46,900 bases of DNA. It comes from Phycisphaerae bacterium. Its GTDB lineage: Bacteria; Planctomycetota; Phycisphaerae; UBA1845; JAFGLZ01. Location: the NCBI GenBank assembly GCA_016927755.1, contig JAFGLZ010000002.1:1-46900 (forward strand), given 5' to 3'. The notes below the pieces were generated by a model that had not been told where the DNA came from, ran no database searches, and was given only the letters and a program-made list of their open reading frames with translations. Below, in pieces: positions 24,252-33,582 of this stretch; within the stretch, counting starts at the first letter, position 1, and every line of letters begins with the position of its first letter. The position numbers and the translations under genes are program-made.

Positions 24252-27200
24252 ATGTTGAACCTGCTCATCACATGCGTTCTGACCTCGATCTCGTCGGCCG
24301 GGACGGCCGCGGACGCCGAACCGATCTGGCAGATCGGACGGTCGAACAACACGTATGCCGAACTGGCGATTCCCAGTCAGCACCAGGCCTACACCAAGAC
24401 GTTTCCCTCGGACGTGATCTTCCGCGCGGGCAAGGACGAGCCCGACAGGGCATGGCCGTTCATCCATCCCGGCCCGGCGGACGCTTGGGCGGGCGGCAAG
24501 ACGCACACCTTCCGGATCGTCTTCAACCTCGATAAGCCCGTCGAGGGACGTGCATGCCTCATCGTCGACCTGGTCGACACGCACAGCGGCGCGCCGCCCC
24601 TCGTCGAGATCGAGGTGAACGGCCAAACCGCCCAGGTTCAGGTGCCACGCGGCGCGGGCGACGCGAGCCTCGAACGTCCCGCCGCGGGTCGCGAATACGT
24701 GATCCGGCTGCCGATGACCGGTGACCTGCTCCGCAAGGGCGAGAACATGATCCAGATCAAGAGCATCGGCGGCTCCTGGATGCTCTACGACGCCGTGCGA
24801 TTGGAGCCTCTCGGCGGGACCGATCCGGCCGCGGCGGTGCAAGCCCAGGCCGGGCCGTTCGTCCTGAAGTCGCCCAGCGGGCCGGTTCAGCAACTGGACG
24901 TGCGGATTGACGCCTGCGGTTCTGCCGGGCAGTTGGAGCTGACCGTGGATGGCAAGACCTGCTCTCAGCCGGTGCCGGAGCGCAAGCTAGGCAGCACCAC
25001 CATCATGATGTCCATCCCACCGGTCAAGGCGCCCGCCAAGGGGCAGCTCGTCCTGAAGACCGGCGGCAAGGCGATCTCCACCACGATTGATCTGCGGCCC
25101 GTTCGACCGTGGCAGGTCTTCCTCGTTCAGCACACACACTCGGACGTGGGCTACCCGGATACGCAGGCGTCGCTGGCGGCCCGACTTGTGGATTACATCG
25201 ACGCCGCGCTGGACTACGTCGAGCAAACAAAGGACTACCCTGACGACGCCAAGTTCCGCTGGACGTGCGAAGCGACGTGGTCGGACGACCTCTTCCTACA
25301 GACCCGGGGCAGACAGCGGATCGACGCCCTCCGGAAGGCCATCGCAGAGGGCCGGATCGAGCTCGCGGCCATGCCGATGAACATGACCGACCTGGCCACC
25401 GAAGAGGTGCTCATTCACGAGCTGCAGATCATCGCCAGGCTGCGGCGCGAGTTGGGCGCGAAGGTCTTGACCGCCATGCAGAACGATGTAAACGGCTACG
25501 CACTGTCTTTGCCTCGGCTGTTGGCAGGCTGCGGGGTGAAGTATTTCTCCACGGGAATCAACCGCACACGATCGCTCGTGCCGTTTGACCGGCCGACGGG
25601 GCTCTACTGGGAATCGCCGGACGGCGCGTCCGTGCTGACTTGGCGTGGCGAGCACTATATGGCCGGTAACTACTTCACCGAGACAACCGATCCGGCCCGC
25701 GTGAGCGACCGTCTGGCCGGCTACCTCGCGGGATTGGAGGGAGGCGGATACCCGCATTCGGCGGTGCTCTTGCAGCTCTCGGGCTACCACACGGATGATG
25801 CCTGGCCCAGCCCGGGATTCTGCGATCTCGTGAAGAACTGGAACGAGCGGTTCGTTTGGCCGAAGCTCCGCGTGGCGACGATTAGCGAGTTCTTCAAGGC
25901 GATCGAGGCCGAGTCCGCCGACAAGCTGCCTCACATCCGAAAGGCATGGTGCGACTGGTGGGCCGATGGCAACGGGTCGGCCGTCCAAGAGGTCTCGATG
26001 ATCCGCGAGACGCACGAGTTGCTCGAGTCCGCTCTGACGATCCTGGCGGCGTCCGCCGACAAGAAGGCCTTCCCGGAACTTCCGTCCAAGATCGCTCACG
26101 CCTTTCGGCGTACGCTAATGTTCGACGAACACACCTGGGGCTTCGCCGGCAGCATCAGCCAGCCCGAGAGCTGGATGACCAAGGCCCAGTGGGGCTACAA
26201 GTCGGCCCAGGCCTACGAGGCGTCGCTCTTGACCGCCTCGATCTACGACGCGGCTCGCGAGGCGGGCGCCTCGGGCATTCCGACGACGGGGCCCTCCATC
26301 GTGGTCCAGAACCCCTCCTCCTGGCCGCGCGGGGGCGTGCAGGTCTTTCGCATTCCGGCCCCGGCAACTTACGGACGCAAGGCGTTCAGGCTCGTCGACG
26401 TGGCGACGGGCAAGCCGGTTGCTCTGCAATCCCTGGGCCGCGCGCCGATCTACGATTCGACCTACGCCGTCGATGTACCTCCAGTGCCCGCTCTGGGATA
26501 CCGCGTTTTTCGGATCGAGGATGCGGCCCCGGAGCCCGATCTGAGTACCGACCTGAAGTTCGCGGGCAAGGCGATCGAGAACGAATACTATTGGGTGGAG
26601 ATCGACCCGAAGACCGGGACCCTATTCAGCCTCCGCGACAAGAAGACCGACCGGGAGCTTGTCGGCAAGGGCAAGTACGGCCTGCTCCAGTACGTCTATG
26701 AGCAGCCCAAGGGCGGTCGGGGGATGTTCTGGCCGCCGCGGAAGGACCTCGATTTCGATCGAGCCGTTCCGACCTCGGTGAGTGTCACCAAGGGGCATGA
26801 CGGGCCGCTAGCCAAAAGCCTGCGAATCAGCTCGAAGATCGCCGAGGGTCATCGTATTCAATGCGAGCTGATGCTCTATCGCCGCACGCCTCGGGTCGAC
26901 GTCCGCCTGACGATCCACAAGCCGAGCGCGACGAATCCGGAGGCAGGCTACCTGGCCTTCCCGCTGGCGTTGCGGGAGCCCGTGTTCGACCTGGATGCCG
27001 TCGGCGGGACCTTCCAGCCCGGGCCTGGGCAGATCGACCGCACCGCGTCGGACTACCATTCGATCCAGCGGTACGTGCGGGTGAGCGAAGGCGCCGAGAA
27101 GGGCCTGGACGTCGTCGTGGCCAGTCTCGCCACGCCGCTCGTCCAGATCGGTGATATCCACGTCGGTCAGTACCAGGAGCGGCTGACCAAGCCCGGACCG

Positions 27201-27686
27201 CTCTTCTACATGTGGTTGTTCAACAACTACTGGTTCACCAACTTCCCGGCCTCACAAGGCGGCGAGCTACAGTTCGCGTTCGCCATGACGTCCCGTCCGC
27301 ACGGGGACGACGCCGTTTCGTCCGCGCATCGATTCGGCGTGGATGTTTGCACCCCGATGCCGATCGCGTACCTGCCCAAGGGGCAGGGCGGAGGCCATGC
27401 GAGCAATCAGGCGGGGATCGTGGAGGTCTCGCCCGCCGGCGTGATGATTACGGGCATGACCTGGGCCCGCCAGGGCGAGGGCGTGATCGTCCGCCTACGT
27501 GAGTTCGACGGCAAGGCCGCTAAGGCACGCGTCAAGTTCAACGCCCCCTGGAAGGTCGAGGCGGCGGAACGAGTGAACCTACTCGAGGAGGTCCAGGGCA
27601 AGCTGCCGGTCAGTGGGGGCAGCATCGAGGTCGACCTGGGACCGTTGGAGATGGCGACGATCCGGCTGACCCCGTCAAGGAGTTGA
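24252..27686 (+). CDS. Secreted GH38-family alpha-mannosidase
   Basis: The 1144-residue protein has an N-terminal hydrophobic signal peptide (LLITCVLTSISSAGTA, cleavage near residue 20). A beta-sandwich module (about 23-185, with IWQIGRSN and LRKGENMIQIK) resembles the last domain of family 4 polysaccharide lyases. The GH38 catalytic domain follows: QHTHSDVGYPD contributes zinc ligands (His296, Asp298 region) and MQNDVNGY the nucleophile Asp412. A helical bundle and C-terminal beta domains complete the fold. GH38 enzymes remove alpha-mannose residues with retention of configuration using zinc. The combination of a lyase-like accessory domain and GH38 suggests action on complex external polysaccharide. 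GGGAG lies about 10 bases before ATG 24252. The 3' end overlaps the convergent methyltransferase gene by 12 bases. Confidence 0.85.
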   Translation: MLNLLITCVLTSISSAGTAADAEPIWQIGRSNNTYAELAIPSQHQAYTKTFPSDVIFRAGKDEPDRAWPFIHPGPADAWAGGKTHTFRIVFNLDKPVEGRACLIVDLVDTHSGAPPLVEIEVNGQTAQVQVPRGAGDASLERPAAGREYVIRLPMTGDLLRKGENMIQIKSIGGSWMLYDAVRLEPLGGTDPAAAVQAQAGPFVLKSPSGPVQQLDVRIDACGSAGQLELTVDGKTCSQPVPERKLGSTTIMMSIPPVKAPAKGQLVLKTGGKAISTTIDLRPVRPWQVFLVQHTHSDVGYPDTQASLAARLVDYIDAALDYVEQTKDYPDDAKFRWTCEATWSDDLFLQTRGRQRIDALRKAIAEGRIELAAMPMNMTDLATEEVLIHELQIIARLRRELGAKVLTAMQNDVNGYALSLPRLLAGCGVKYFSTGINRTRSLVPFDRPTGLYWESPDGASVLTWRGEHYMAGNYFTETTDPARVSDRLAGYLAGLEGGGYPHSAVLLQLSGYHTDDAWPSPGFCDLVKNWNERFVWPKLRVATISEFFKAIEAESADKLPHIRKAWCDWWADGNGSAVQEVSMIRETHELLESALTILAASADKKAFPELPSKIAHAFRRTLMFDEHTWGFAGSISQPESWMTKAQWGYKSAQAYEASLLTASIYDAAREAGASGIPTTGPSIVVQNPSSWPRGGVQVFRIPAPATYGRKAFRLVDVATGKPVALQSLGRAPIYDSTYAVDVPPVPALGYRVFRIEDAAPEPDLSTDLKFAGKAIENEYYWVEIDPKTGTLFSLRDKKTDRELVGKGKYGLLQYVYEQPKGGRGMFWPPRKDLDFDRAVPTSVSVTKGHDGPLAKSLRISSKIAEGHRIQCELMLYRRTPRVDVRLTIHKPSATNPEAGYLAFPLALREPVFDLDAVGGTFQPGPGQIDRTASDYHSIQRYVRVSEGAEKGLDVVVASLATPLVQIGDIHVGQYQERLTKPGPLFYMWLFNNYWFTNFPASQGGELQFAFAMTSRPHGDDAVSSAHRFGVDVCTPMPIAYLPKGQGGGHASNQAGIVEVSPAGVMITGMTWARQGEGVIVRLREFDGKAAKARVKFNAPWKVEAAERVNLLEEVQGKLPVSGGSIEVDLGPLEMATIRLTPSRS

Positions 27687-28367
27687 GCTGGCGGCGCCTT
27701 CTCCCGCTCTGCGCTGGTAGACGGTCATGTTCCGCAGGTTGACGACACGGGCGAACTCACGGTGCCCGGCGAAGTACTCCAGCATCGCCTGACGCACCCC
27801 GGGGAAGCGTCCGCCACGCGTATCGTGCAGCGCGACGTACCCACCGGGCGAGACGTGCGGAGCGAAGCCCTCGAGGTCCGCCAGAACGTCCCCATAGTCG
27901 TGTGAACCGTCCACCCAGAGCAACCGAATCGGCTCGTCCCATCGCTTGGCGACGGAGGCCGACCGCTCGCGAATCGGCTCGACGACGTCCTCGACGTCGG
28001 CTTGGCGGAGGTGATCGAGAAACGTGGCGTAGGAGTCACGCTGCGGCTCGATCTCGGGGCGCTCGTGACCGTCGTGGGGGTCGATGGCCACCACCCGAAC
28101 CTTGCCGCCATGCCTGACCCCCTCGGCTAGCCAGAGCGTGCTGAGACCCATGAAACTGCCGATCTCGACGACACAGCCCGACACGTCCGTCGCCGCGACC
28201 AGGTAGCAGAGGACCGACCCCTGCTCTCGGTTCAGGCACCCCGGCACCCCCTCGATCTGTGATATGCGGGATGGGCCCAGGACCTGCTCGGCGAACCGTC
28301 TGGCATCGCGCCGAAGCCGGTTCGTCGAGGTTGGCAGTAGTCCAAGAATGGCGCGCTTCAGGCCCAT
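27675..28367 (-). CDS. Class I SAM-dependent methyltransferase (Methyltransf_24-like)
   Basis: The 230-residue protein carries the SAM-binding motif VVEIGSFMGLSTLWL (66-80), a second-strand acidic VAIDPHDG (93-100), and LLWVDGSHDYGDV followed by GGYVALHDTRGG. The last two are typical of the O-methyltransferase-like group that modifies sugars or cell-surface molecules. ATG 28367 is preferred. The frame stays open to 28637, but translation there is Arg/Pro/Gly-rich and would run into the divergent promoter region. It converges on the GH38 gene and diverges from the M50 operon. The acceptor is unknown. Confidence 0.75.
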   Translation of the reverse strand: MGLKRAILGLLPTSTNRLRRDARRFAEQVLGPSRISQIEGVPGCLNREQGSVLCYLVAATDVSGCVVEIGSFMGLSTLWLAEGVRHGGKVRVVAIDPHDGHERPEIEPQRDSYATFLDHLRQADVEDVVEPIRERSASVAKRWDEPIRLLWVDGSHDYGDVLADLEGFAPHVSPGGYVALHDTRGGRFPGVRQAMLEYFAGHREFARVVNLRNMTVYQRRAGEGAASSTP

Positions 28368-28500
28368 TCCGCCCAGTATCCACCGGGCCGTCTGTCCGTC
28401 AAGCTCATGTTCGCATAACGACCGTCCCTTGGAAGGCGTGGACCCCCTTGTCTGTGTAGCGGGAGGACGCCTGAACGGATCATGCGACCCCCCCCTCAGC

Positions 28501-28528
28501 TTGACAAACCGCCCACGCCGGCTAGGCT
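28501..28528 (+). promoter_or_regulatory. Sigma-70-like promoter of the M50-trpS-scpA operon
   Basis: A perfect TTGACA (28501-28506) is followed after 16 bases by TAGGCT (28523-28528), a weak -10 box (three of six). The leader before GTG 28600 would be about 65 bases. Confidence 0.45.
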
Positions 28529-28599
28529 TACATGATTGGCCCCTGAGGATGTTCCCGCCCGGCGGGTGCGACTGGCGAGTTCCCTGAGCGAGGACGCTT

Positions 28600-29262
28600 G
28601 TGTTTAATATTACCGACCTTATGACTCGCATTCCCATCGTCCTGCTCGCCCTGACGGTGCACGAGTTCTCGCATGCCTATGTGGCTTATCGGCTGGGAGA
28701 CCCCACCGCCCAGCGGATGGGGCGGTGTACGCTTAATCCATTGGCACATCTTGACTTGTTTGGGACCCTCTGCATCATGTTCGGGCCGATCGGCTGGGCC
28801 AAGCCCGTTCCGGTGAACCCCTTCAATTTCCGACACCCGGGACGCGACAACATGCTTGTCTCGATTGCCGGGCCGATCAGCAACCTGCTGCAGGCGATGG
28901 CGTTTGCCCTACTCCTGCGCGGGATCCTGCACTCGAACATCTTGGACGTGATCCCGGACGCACGATCGCAGTGGAACATCTTCCGGATGGTCTACATCGG
29001 CGTGCTCGTGAACTGTGGGCTGGCCGTCTTCAACATGTTGCCGATCTTCCCGCTGGACGGTTTCCACGTAACCCGGTACTTCCTGGGCCCCGAGGGCAAG
29101 CGGACGCTGGACGACTTGGCCCCCTATGGCATGTACATTATCCTGGGTCTGGTGGCCTTGCCGTTCCTGACCGGGAACAGCATCAGTCCGCTTCTGTGGC
29201 TGATCAGGCACCCGGTCAATCTGGTGTTGACCCACGTGGCGGGCTGCCCAGGCGCCTTCTAG
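28600..29262 (+). CDS. M50-family site-2 protease-like membrane protein
   Basis: The 220-residue membrane protein has the zinc motif HEFSH (His21, Glu22, His25) in its first transmembrane helix and the third-ligand motif NMLPIFPLDG (Asp153) in a later one. Several hydrophobic segments are evident (about 10-30, 85-110, 130-150, 175-195). It matches the compact Rv1737/YwhC-like group of M50 peptidases, often found directly before trpS and scpA as here. These cleave substrates within the membrane; the target is unknown. GTG 28600 is chosen because GAGG lies 7 bases upstream and the zinc motif is close to the N-terminus. trpS follows after 34 bases. Confidence 0.88.
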   Translation: MFNITDLMTRIPIVLLALTVHEFSHAYVAYRLGDPTAQRMGRCTLNPLAHLDLFGTLCIMFGPIGWAKPVPVNPFNFRHPGRDNMLVSIAGPISNLLQAMAFALLLRGILHSNILDVIPDARSQWNIFRMVYIGVLVNCGLAVFNMLPIFPLDGFHVTRYFLGPEGKRTLDDLAPYGMYIILGLVALPFLTGNSISPLLWLIRHPVNLVLTHVAGCPGAF

Positions 29263-29296
29263 GTCTTGCAGGAGAGAGCGAGGTACAGGAAGAATC

Positions 29297-30274
29297 ATGC
29301 GCTGCTTATCCGGTGTTCAACCGTCAGGGAAGCTGCATCTGGGCAACTACTTCGGAGCGATGCGTCCGCAGATCGAGCTGCAGGCCGAGCATGAGTGCTT
29401 CTACTTCATCGCCAACTACCACGCGCTGACGAGTCTGACGGACCCGAAGGCGATGGAGGAATACACGCTCGAGGTCGCCATGGGCTTTTTGGCCATCGGC
29501 CTTGATCCTGACAAGACCGTCTTCTTCCGGCAGTCGGACGTTCCGGAAGTAGCGGAGTTGATGTGGATCCTCAGCACCGTCACGCCGGTTCCGCTGCTGC
29601 AGCGCTGTCACGCGTACAAGGACAAGCTCGCCCAAGGACTGAGCGCCAACGCGGGGCTGTTCACGTATCCGGTCCTGCAGGCGGCGGACATCCTGATCTA
29701 CCGGAGCCACCTGGTCCCCGTCGGGCAGGATCAGAAGCAGCACGTCGAGATCACGCAGGACATACAGACCAAGTTCAACCAGCAGTTCGGAGAGATCCTC
29801 GTCCGACCGGAGCCCCTCATCCGCGAGGAGGTTGCCGTCGTGCCCGGCGTCGACGGGCGCAAGATGTCAAAGAGCTACGACAACGCCATCGAGTTGTTCA
29901 TTCCCGAGAAGCAGGTTCGCAAGAAGATCATGTCGATCGTGACGGACTCGACGCCGGTCGAGGATCCAAAGGATCCCGACAAGTGCAACGTGATGGCGCT
30001 GCTGCGGCTCATCGCCGACGATGAAGAGCGCGCCGAGTGGGAGGAGCGCTATCGCAAGGGGGGGATGGGCTACGGCGAGAGCAAGAAGCGGCTCTTCGAG
30101 CTGTTCGTTGAGCGTCTCGGTCCCGCGCGTGCCAAGTACGACGAGTTCAACGGTAACCGTGATTATGTCGAGGAAGTACTCGCGGCGGGTGGCCGCAAGG
30201 CGCGTGCGGTAGCGTGCGAAGTGATGGACGAGGTCCGCAAGGCCACGGGGATCGTGATCAACCGGGCGCGGTAG
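29297..30274 (+). CDS. trpS: Tryptophanyl-tRNA synthetase
   Basis: The 325-residue class I aminoacyl-tRNA synthetase attaches tryptophan to tRNA-Trp. Class signatures are the HIGH-like HLGN (14-17) in SGVQPSGKLHLGNYFGA and KMSKS (189-193) in GRKMSKSYDNAI. HLVPVGQDQKQHVEI, which binds tryptophanyl-adenylate, is intact. Length is normal for bacterial TrpRS. It sits between the M50 and scpA genes in a conserved order, with ribosome site AGGAAG before ATG 29297. Confidence 0.97.
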   Translation: MRCLSGVQPSGKLHLGNYFGAMRPQIELQAEHECFYFIANYHALTSLTDPKAMEEYTLEVAMGFLAIGLDPDKTVFFRQSDVPEVAELMWILSTVTPVPLLQRCHAYKDKLAQGLSANAGLFTYPVLQAADILIYRSHLVPVGQDQKQHVEITQDIQTKFNQQFGEILVRPEPLIREEVAVVPGVDGRKMSKSYDNAIELFIPEKQVRKKIMSIVTDSTPVEDPKDPDKCNVMALLRLIADDEERAEWEERYRKGGMGYGESKKRLFELFVERLGPARAKYDEFNGNRDYVEEVLAAGGRKARAVACEVMDEVRKATGIVINRAR

Positions 30275-30311
30275 ACCTTGTCCCGACTCAGGGGTCTGAC
30301 ACCCGACGTCC

Positions 30312-30333
30312 CTCGCGGACAATCGTTCGCGAG
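30312..30333. other. Short hairpin between trpS and scpA
   Basis: CTCGCG at 30312-30317 pairs with CGCGAG at 30328-30333 around a 10-base loop. It lies in the 76-base gap before the scpA ATG. It could be an RNA-stability or attenuation element; there is no T-tract. Confidence 0.3.
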
Positions 30334-30350
30334 CGACACACCAGGAATAC

Positions 30351-31463
30351 ATGGCAGACGACTATCGCGTCCAACTCGACGTCTACAACGGCCCGCTGGA
30401 TCTGTTGCTCTACCTGATCCGGCGGGAGGAAGTGGACATCTACGACATCCCCATCGTCAGGATCACCGAGCAGTACGTGGGGTACGTGGAGCTGTTTCAC
30501 GAGATCGACCCCAACGCGGCAGGGGAGTTCCTCGTCCTGGCCAGCATGCTCATGGAGATCAAATCCCGCATGCTCCTGCCCAAGCCTCCGCCCGAGAGCC
30601 AGGAGGAGTTCGAGGACCCGCGGCTGGAGCTCGTCCGACAACTGCTGGAGTACAAGAAGTTCAAGGACGCGGCCGATCATCTCCGGGCTTCGGCTGAGGA
30701 CTGGGCCCAGAGATACGTACGTCGTCCGGTCGAGATCGATCCGGAGGCCGAGGAGCAGATCGATATCGATTCGGTCCATCTGTGGGACCTGGTCGAGGCC
30801 TTCCGGGAAGTAATGGCCAAGATTGGCCGGTTCGCCCCGCACGAGGTTCAGTATGACGACACGCCGCTGGCCCTCCATGCGACCGACGTCGTCGATCGCC
30901 TGCAGCGCGAAGGCGGGTCGATGGAGTTCATCAGCATCTTCGAGGGCCGCACGCGAAGCGAGTGCATCGGCCTATTCCTTGCCTTGCTGGAGTTAGTCCG
31001 CCAGCACCGGGTCCGCGTGGAGCAAGAGGCGCCGTTCGCGCCAATCATCATGCACTTGCAGGATGCCACGCCGATCGACGAGCCGATCGAAACGCCTTCG
31101 CCGTTTGCCTCCGGGGAAGAGGGCTCGGCGGCGGATAGAACCGAGTCGGATGGATCCGGTTCCGAGTCATCTAGGGGTTCGCGGAGTGAAGGTGGCGGTG
31201 AGGCGCCCTTTGGGCGGGCCGCTGCGCGGGCGGAGACCGGCGAAGCCGAGTCCTCCTCGACCGAGGGATGGCTCGACGAGGAGGAGTCCGAGGAGGATTT
31301 CAGCGACATGCCTGAGGTGCCCGAGCTCGCCGACCTGCACCAGGGGCGGAGCGATCAGCCACGTGACGACATCGTAGCCGAACCGCACAACGCTCATCTT
31401 CTCGATGAGCCTCGGGCCGCCGAACCAGAGACCGATTCCGCCGACAAAGCGGATGGCCTGTAG
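30351..31463 (+). CDS. scpA: Segregation and condensation protein A with acidic extension
   Basis: ScpA is the kleisin of bacterial SMC complexes; it bridges the SMC heads and binds ScpB for chromosome folding. The N-terminal region (VYNGPLDLLLYLIRREEVDI, and EFLVLASMLMEIKSRMLLPK) is unmistakable and ends with a winged-helix-like part near residue 235. The family is usually about 250-280 residues; this one has 370. Residues from about 245 form an unusual, strongly acidic, Ser/Glu-rich tail (EGSSTEGWLDEEESEEDFSD-like, Pro- and Asp-rich). It is probably disordered. No scpB gene follows, though it often does. ATG 30351 is supported by the conserved start of the family. Confidence 0.95.
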   Translation: MADDYRVQLDVYNGPLDLLLYLIRREEVDIYDIPIVRITEQYVGYVELFHEIDPNAAGEFLVLASMLMEIKSRMLLPKPPPESQEEFEDPRLELVRQLLEYKKFKDAADHLRASAEDWAQRYVRRPVEIDPEAEEQIDIDSVHLWDLVEAFREVMAKIGRFAPHEVQYDDTPLALHATDVVDRLQREGGSMEFISIFEGRTRSECIGLFLALLELVRQHRVRVEQEAPFAPIIMHLQDATPIDEPIETPSPFASGEEGSAADRTESDGSGSESSRGSRSEGGGEAPFGRAAARAETGEAESSSTEGWLDEEESEEDFSDMPEVPELADLHQGRSDQPRDDIVAEPHNAHLLDEPRAAEPETDSADKADGL

Positions 31464-31679
31464 TGCTTCGGCGGCTGATCAGCGGCGGAGGAGCTCCTGG
31501 CGGATCGCTCGCCGCTCCAAAACCGCAGAAAATCGCTGGTCAAGAGATCCACTTGTTTCAGCTCCTCAGGCTCGGCAATTTGTCGTTATCCACGTATCCC
31601 TGACAATTTGGGAAGACCAGAGGTAGTCCTTGGATGCGCGGTCCTGCAATTAAGACGATCTTGTATGTCGCCTTATTTC

Positions 31680-31708
31680 TTGCCTCGGGTTGGCTTTCGT
31701 GCTATACT
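31680..31708 (+). promoter_or_regulatory. Sigma-70-like promoter for the next small gene
   Basis: TTGCCT (31680-31685) and TATACT (31703-31708) are separated by exactly 17 bases, an extended match to the sigma-70 consensus. Transcription would begin near 31715, about 40-50 bases before the predicted start codon. The 289-bp stretch 31464-31752 otherwise holds no gene. Confidence 0.6.
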
Positions 31709-31752
31709 AGCGGCAACTAAATCGTGGTCCTTGGCACCGTCTACGCCTCGGA

Positions 31753-32277
31753 GTGTTTCCCGAAGTGACATCCGAACGAAAGACACAGACAAGCAGGGGT
31801 ATCAGTCTAGCCATAGCGGCGCTTCTGGCCGCAAACCCGGGTTGCGTGGGCTTCTCTGCGTTCGAGGGGAATCTCCTGGCGGGGCTTGGGCTTCCCTCTG
31901 GCCTGCTTGATGAAGACGGCGGGAACGTCGTAATCAGCTACGCCAACGGCACGAAGTCTCCTGTCCAGTGGCGATTGGCGTGGCAGCGGTCCGGCAGCCT
32001 CGAGCCCACCGTCCTGGCCGTGACGATCCAGCCGGGCCAGACCAAGACCCTTGCCGTGGAGGGGACCGTCGAGCGGGTCGCTCTCGGGAGTCTGGATGGC
32101 TGGTCAGTGGCGGCCGTCATCGATCCGGGTGGCGTGAACCCCCACACCGTTACCTACGGTGGAGGGGCGCTCGAGAATGGCGTCGATTTCCAGAGCGGCG
32201 ACATCATCCGCTGTGGTATTTCCGATTCAGGTGGAGGCAAATATCTGATTTCCGCCGAGGTCGCCAAGGGCGGCTGA
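31753..32277 (+). CDS. Small exported protein of unknown function
   Basis: The 174-residue protein has a leader with basic residues, a hydrophobic stretch (GISLAIAALLAANPGC) and a beta-rich mature part (VVISYANGTKSPVQWRLAWQ, TKTLAVEGTVERVALGSLDG), resembling a secreted beta-sandwich domain. The Cys after NPG could be a lipid site, though the motif is poor. I do not recognise a family. GTG 31753 opens the frame; GTG 31765 lies 11 bases after GGAG and may be the true start (170 residues). It has its own promoter and is followed by 306 bases without a gene. Confidence 0.5.
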   Translation: MFPEVTSERKTQTSRGISLAIAALLAANPGCVGFSAFEGNLLAGLGLPSGLLDEDGGNVVISYANGTKSPVQWRLAWQRSGSLEPTVLAVTIQPGQTKTLAVEGTVERVALGSLDGWSVAAVIDPGGVNPHTVTYGGGALENGVDFQSGDIIRCGISDSGGGKYLISAEVAKGG

Positions 32278-32583
32278 CGCTCCTCCTTCCAGCATCTCTC
32301 TCCTGTCGACACAAGCGAGTCTATCCGCATCACAGTACTGCCAAGCGTGCTCCGACTGGGCCCGATAGGCCCGCGTCTCGGGAGCGAGCGGGTCCGCGAG
32401 TCAGGTTTGCGTCTGCCTGATGCGCGGCACCCGGTTGGAGCCCCCGTCAGTCCGACACGCCCGTCTGGCCAAGGCCCAATAACGTTCCGGTTCTTATCTC
32501 AACAGGGCGGGTCAATGGTCCGATATACCAGGCAGCGGCCCCCGCCACGGGGCGGCAATCCGACCACGCCGGGAGAGCGGACC
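32278..32583. other. Leader region before the polysaccharide operon
   Basis: No gene is supported in this 306-bp stretch. The frame of the next glycosyltransferase is open upstream to 32347, but the translation is Arg/Pro-rich and lacks a start signal. A promoter for the long operon should lie here; TATACC near 32524 is a weak candidate for a -10 box. Confidence 0.35.
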
Positions 32584-33582
32584 ATGAGCAGCCACATGGT
32601 GAGCGTCGTCATTCCGTCCTATAACGCGGGGCGTTTCATCAGTCACGCGATCGAGAGCGTCCTGGCTCAGCTCCACGACGATCTGGAAGTCATCGTCGTG
32701 GACGATGGCTCCACTGACGGGACCCAGAACCGGGTGCGGGCTTACGGATCGAGCGTGCGTTACGTGGGGCGGCCGCATGGCGGGCCGGGCGCCGCACGGA
32801 ATCACGGGGCCTCACTGGCCAAAGGTGATTGGCTGGCCTTCCTGGATGCGGATGACTTCTGGTATCCCCACAAGCTCGTCGAGCAGTTGGCCCTTGTCGA
32901 ATCCTATCCGGGCGTCGAATACGCTACCGGCAATCATCACACGATCGACGAAAGCGGACGAATCACGGGGGAGGCCTTCCGCGACAACCCGATTGTGGGT
33001 ATCCGGGACGACGTGATCGATCGCGAGAACGTCGTTCTCGGCCCCGAGCGGGCGGCGGATTACGTACGTCATCGGTTTGGGATCCTGTCGACGATGCTTG
33101 TTCGGCGGGATTTGTTCGATCGCGTCGGCGGCTTCTGCGAGCGGTTTGATCTGGCCGAGGACCTCCATCTGATGTTCCGTCTCGTCGCCGCGGCCAAGGC
33201 TTATGGTGCCGTGCGCGTTCCGGTGGCCGCTTACCGCCGAATGGCCGGTTCGACCTCGCATCAAGAGGACATTCGACGGCATCGAGTGACATGCCAGTCC
33301 CTCACGAACCTGCTGTGTCACCATCGCCTGCCGACCGAAATGGCGTGGGCTGTTCGCGATGAGATCGCCCGAGTCAAGATGGACTGGTCTATTCTGTTGG
33401 CTCGAGAGAACCGGCGGATGATGGCCACGGTGACGGCGCTGCGTGCCGTCGTGACCCGGCCGTGCAGGCGTACGCTCCGAAACATCGTGTCGGTCAACAT
33501 GCCGATCCGGCCCGAGGCCCGCAAGAGTCCGCTCGACCTGGTCGATCCGGTGGAGCTCTTCGAGTTCGGAGCCATGATATGA
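32584..33582 (+). CDS. Glycosyltransferase family 2
   Basis: The 332-residue GT-A enzyme begins MVSVVIPSYNAG and has VVDDGSTDGT (nucleotide-sugar binding, 39-47), PGAARNHG and the metal-binding LDADDFW (87-93), all typical of GT2. A later GGFCERFDLAEDLHL segment carries the predicted catalytic base region ED. No membrane anchor is seen, so it works at the cytoplasmic face on an activated lipid. ATG 32584 has GGGAG upstream. It is the first gene of the operon and its stop overlaps the next start (ATGA). Donor and acceptor sugar are unknown. It is closely related to the next gene. Confidence 0.9.
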   Translation: MSSHMVSVVIPSYNAGRFISHAIESVLAQLHDDLEVIVVDDGSTDGTQNRVRAYGSSVRYVGRPHGGPGAARNHGASLAKGDWLAFLDADDFWYPHKLVEQLALVESYPGVEYATGNHHTIDESGRITGEAFRDNPIVGIRDDVIDRENVVLGPERAADYVRHRFGILSTMLVRRDLFDRVGGFCERFDLAEDLHLMFRLVAAAKAYGAVRVPVAAYRRMAGSTSHQEDIRRHRVTCQSLTNLLCHHRLPTEMAWAVRDEIARVKMDWSILLARENRRMMATVTALRAVVTRPCRRTLRNIVSVNMPIRPEARKSPLDLVDPVELFEFGAMI

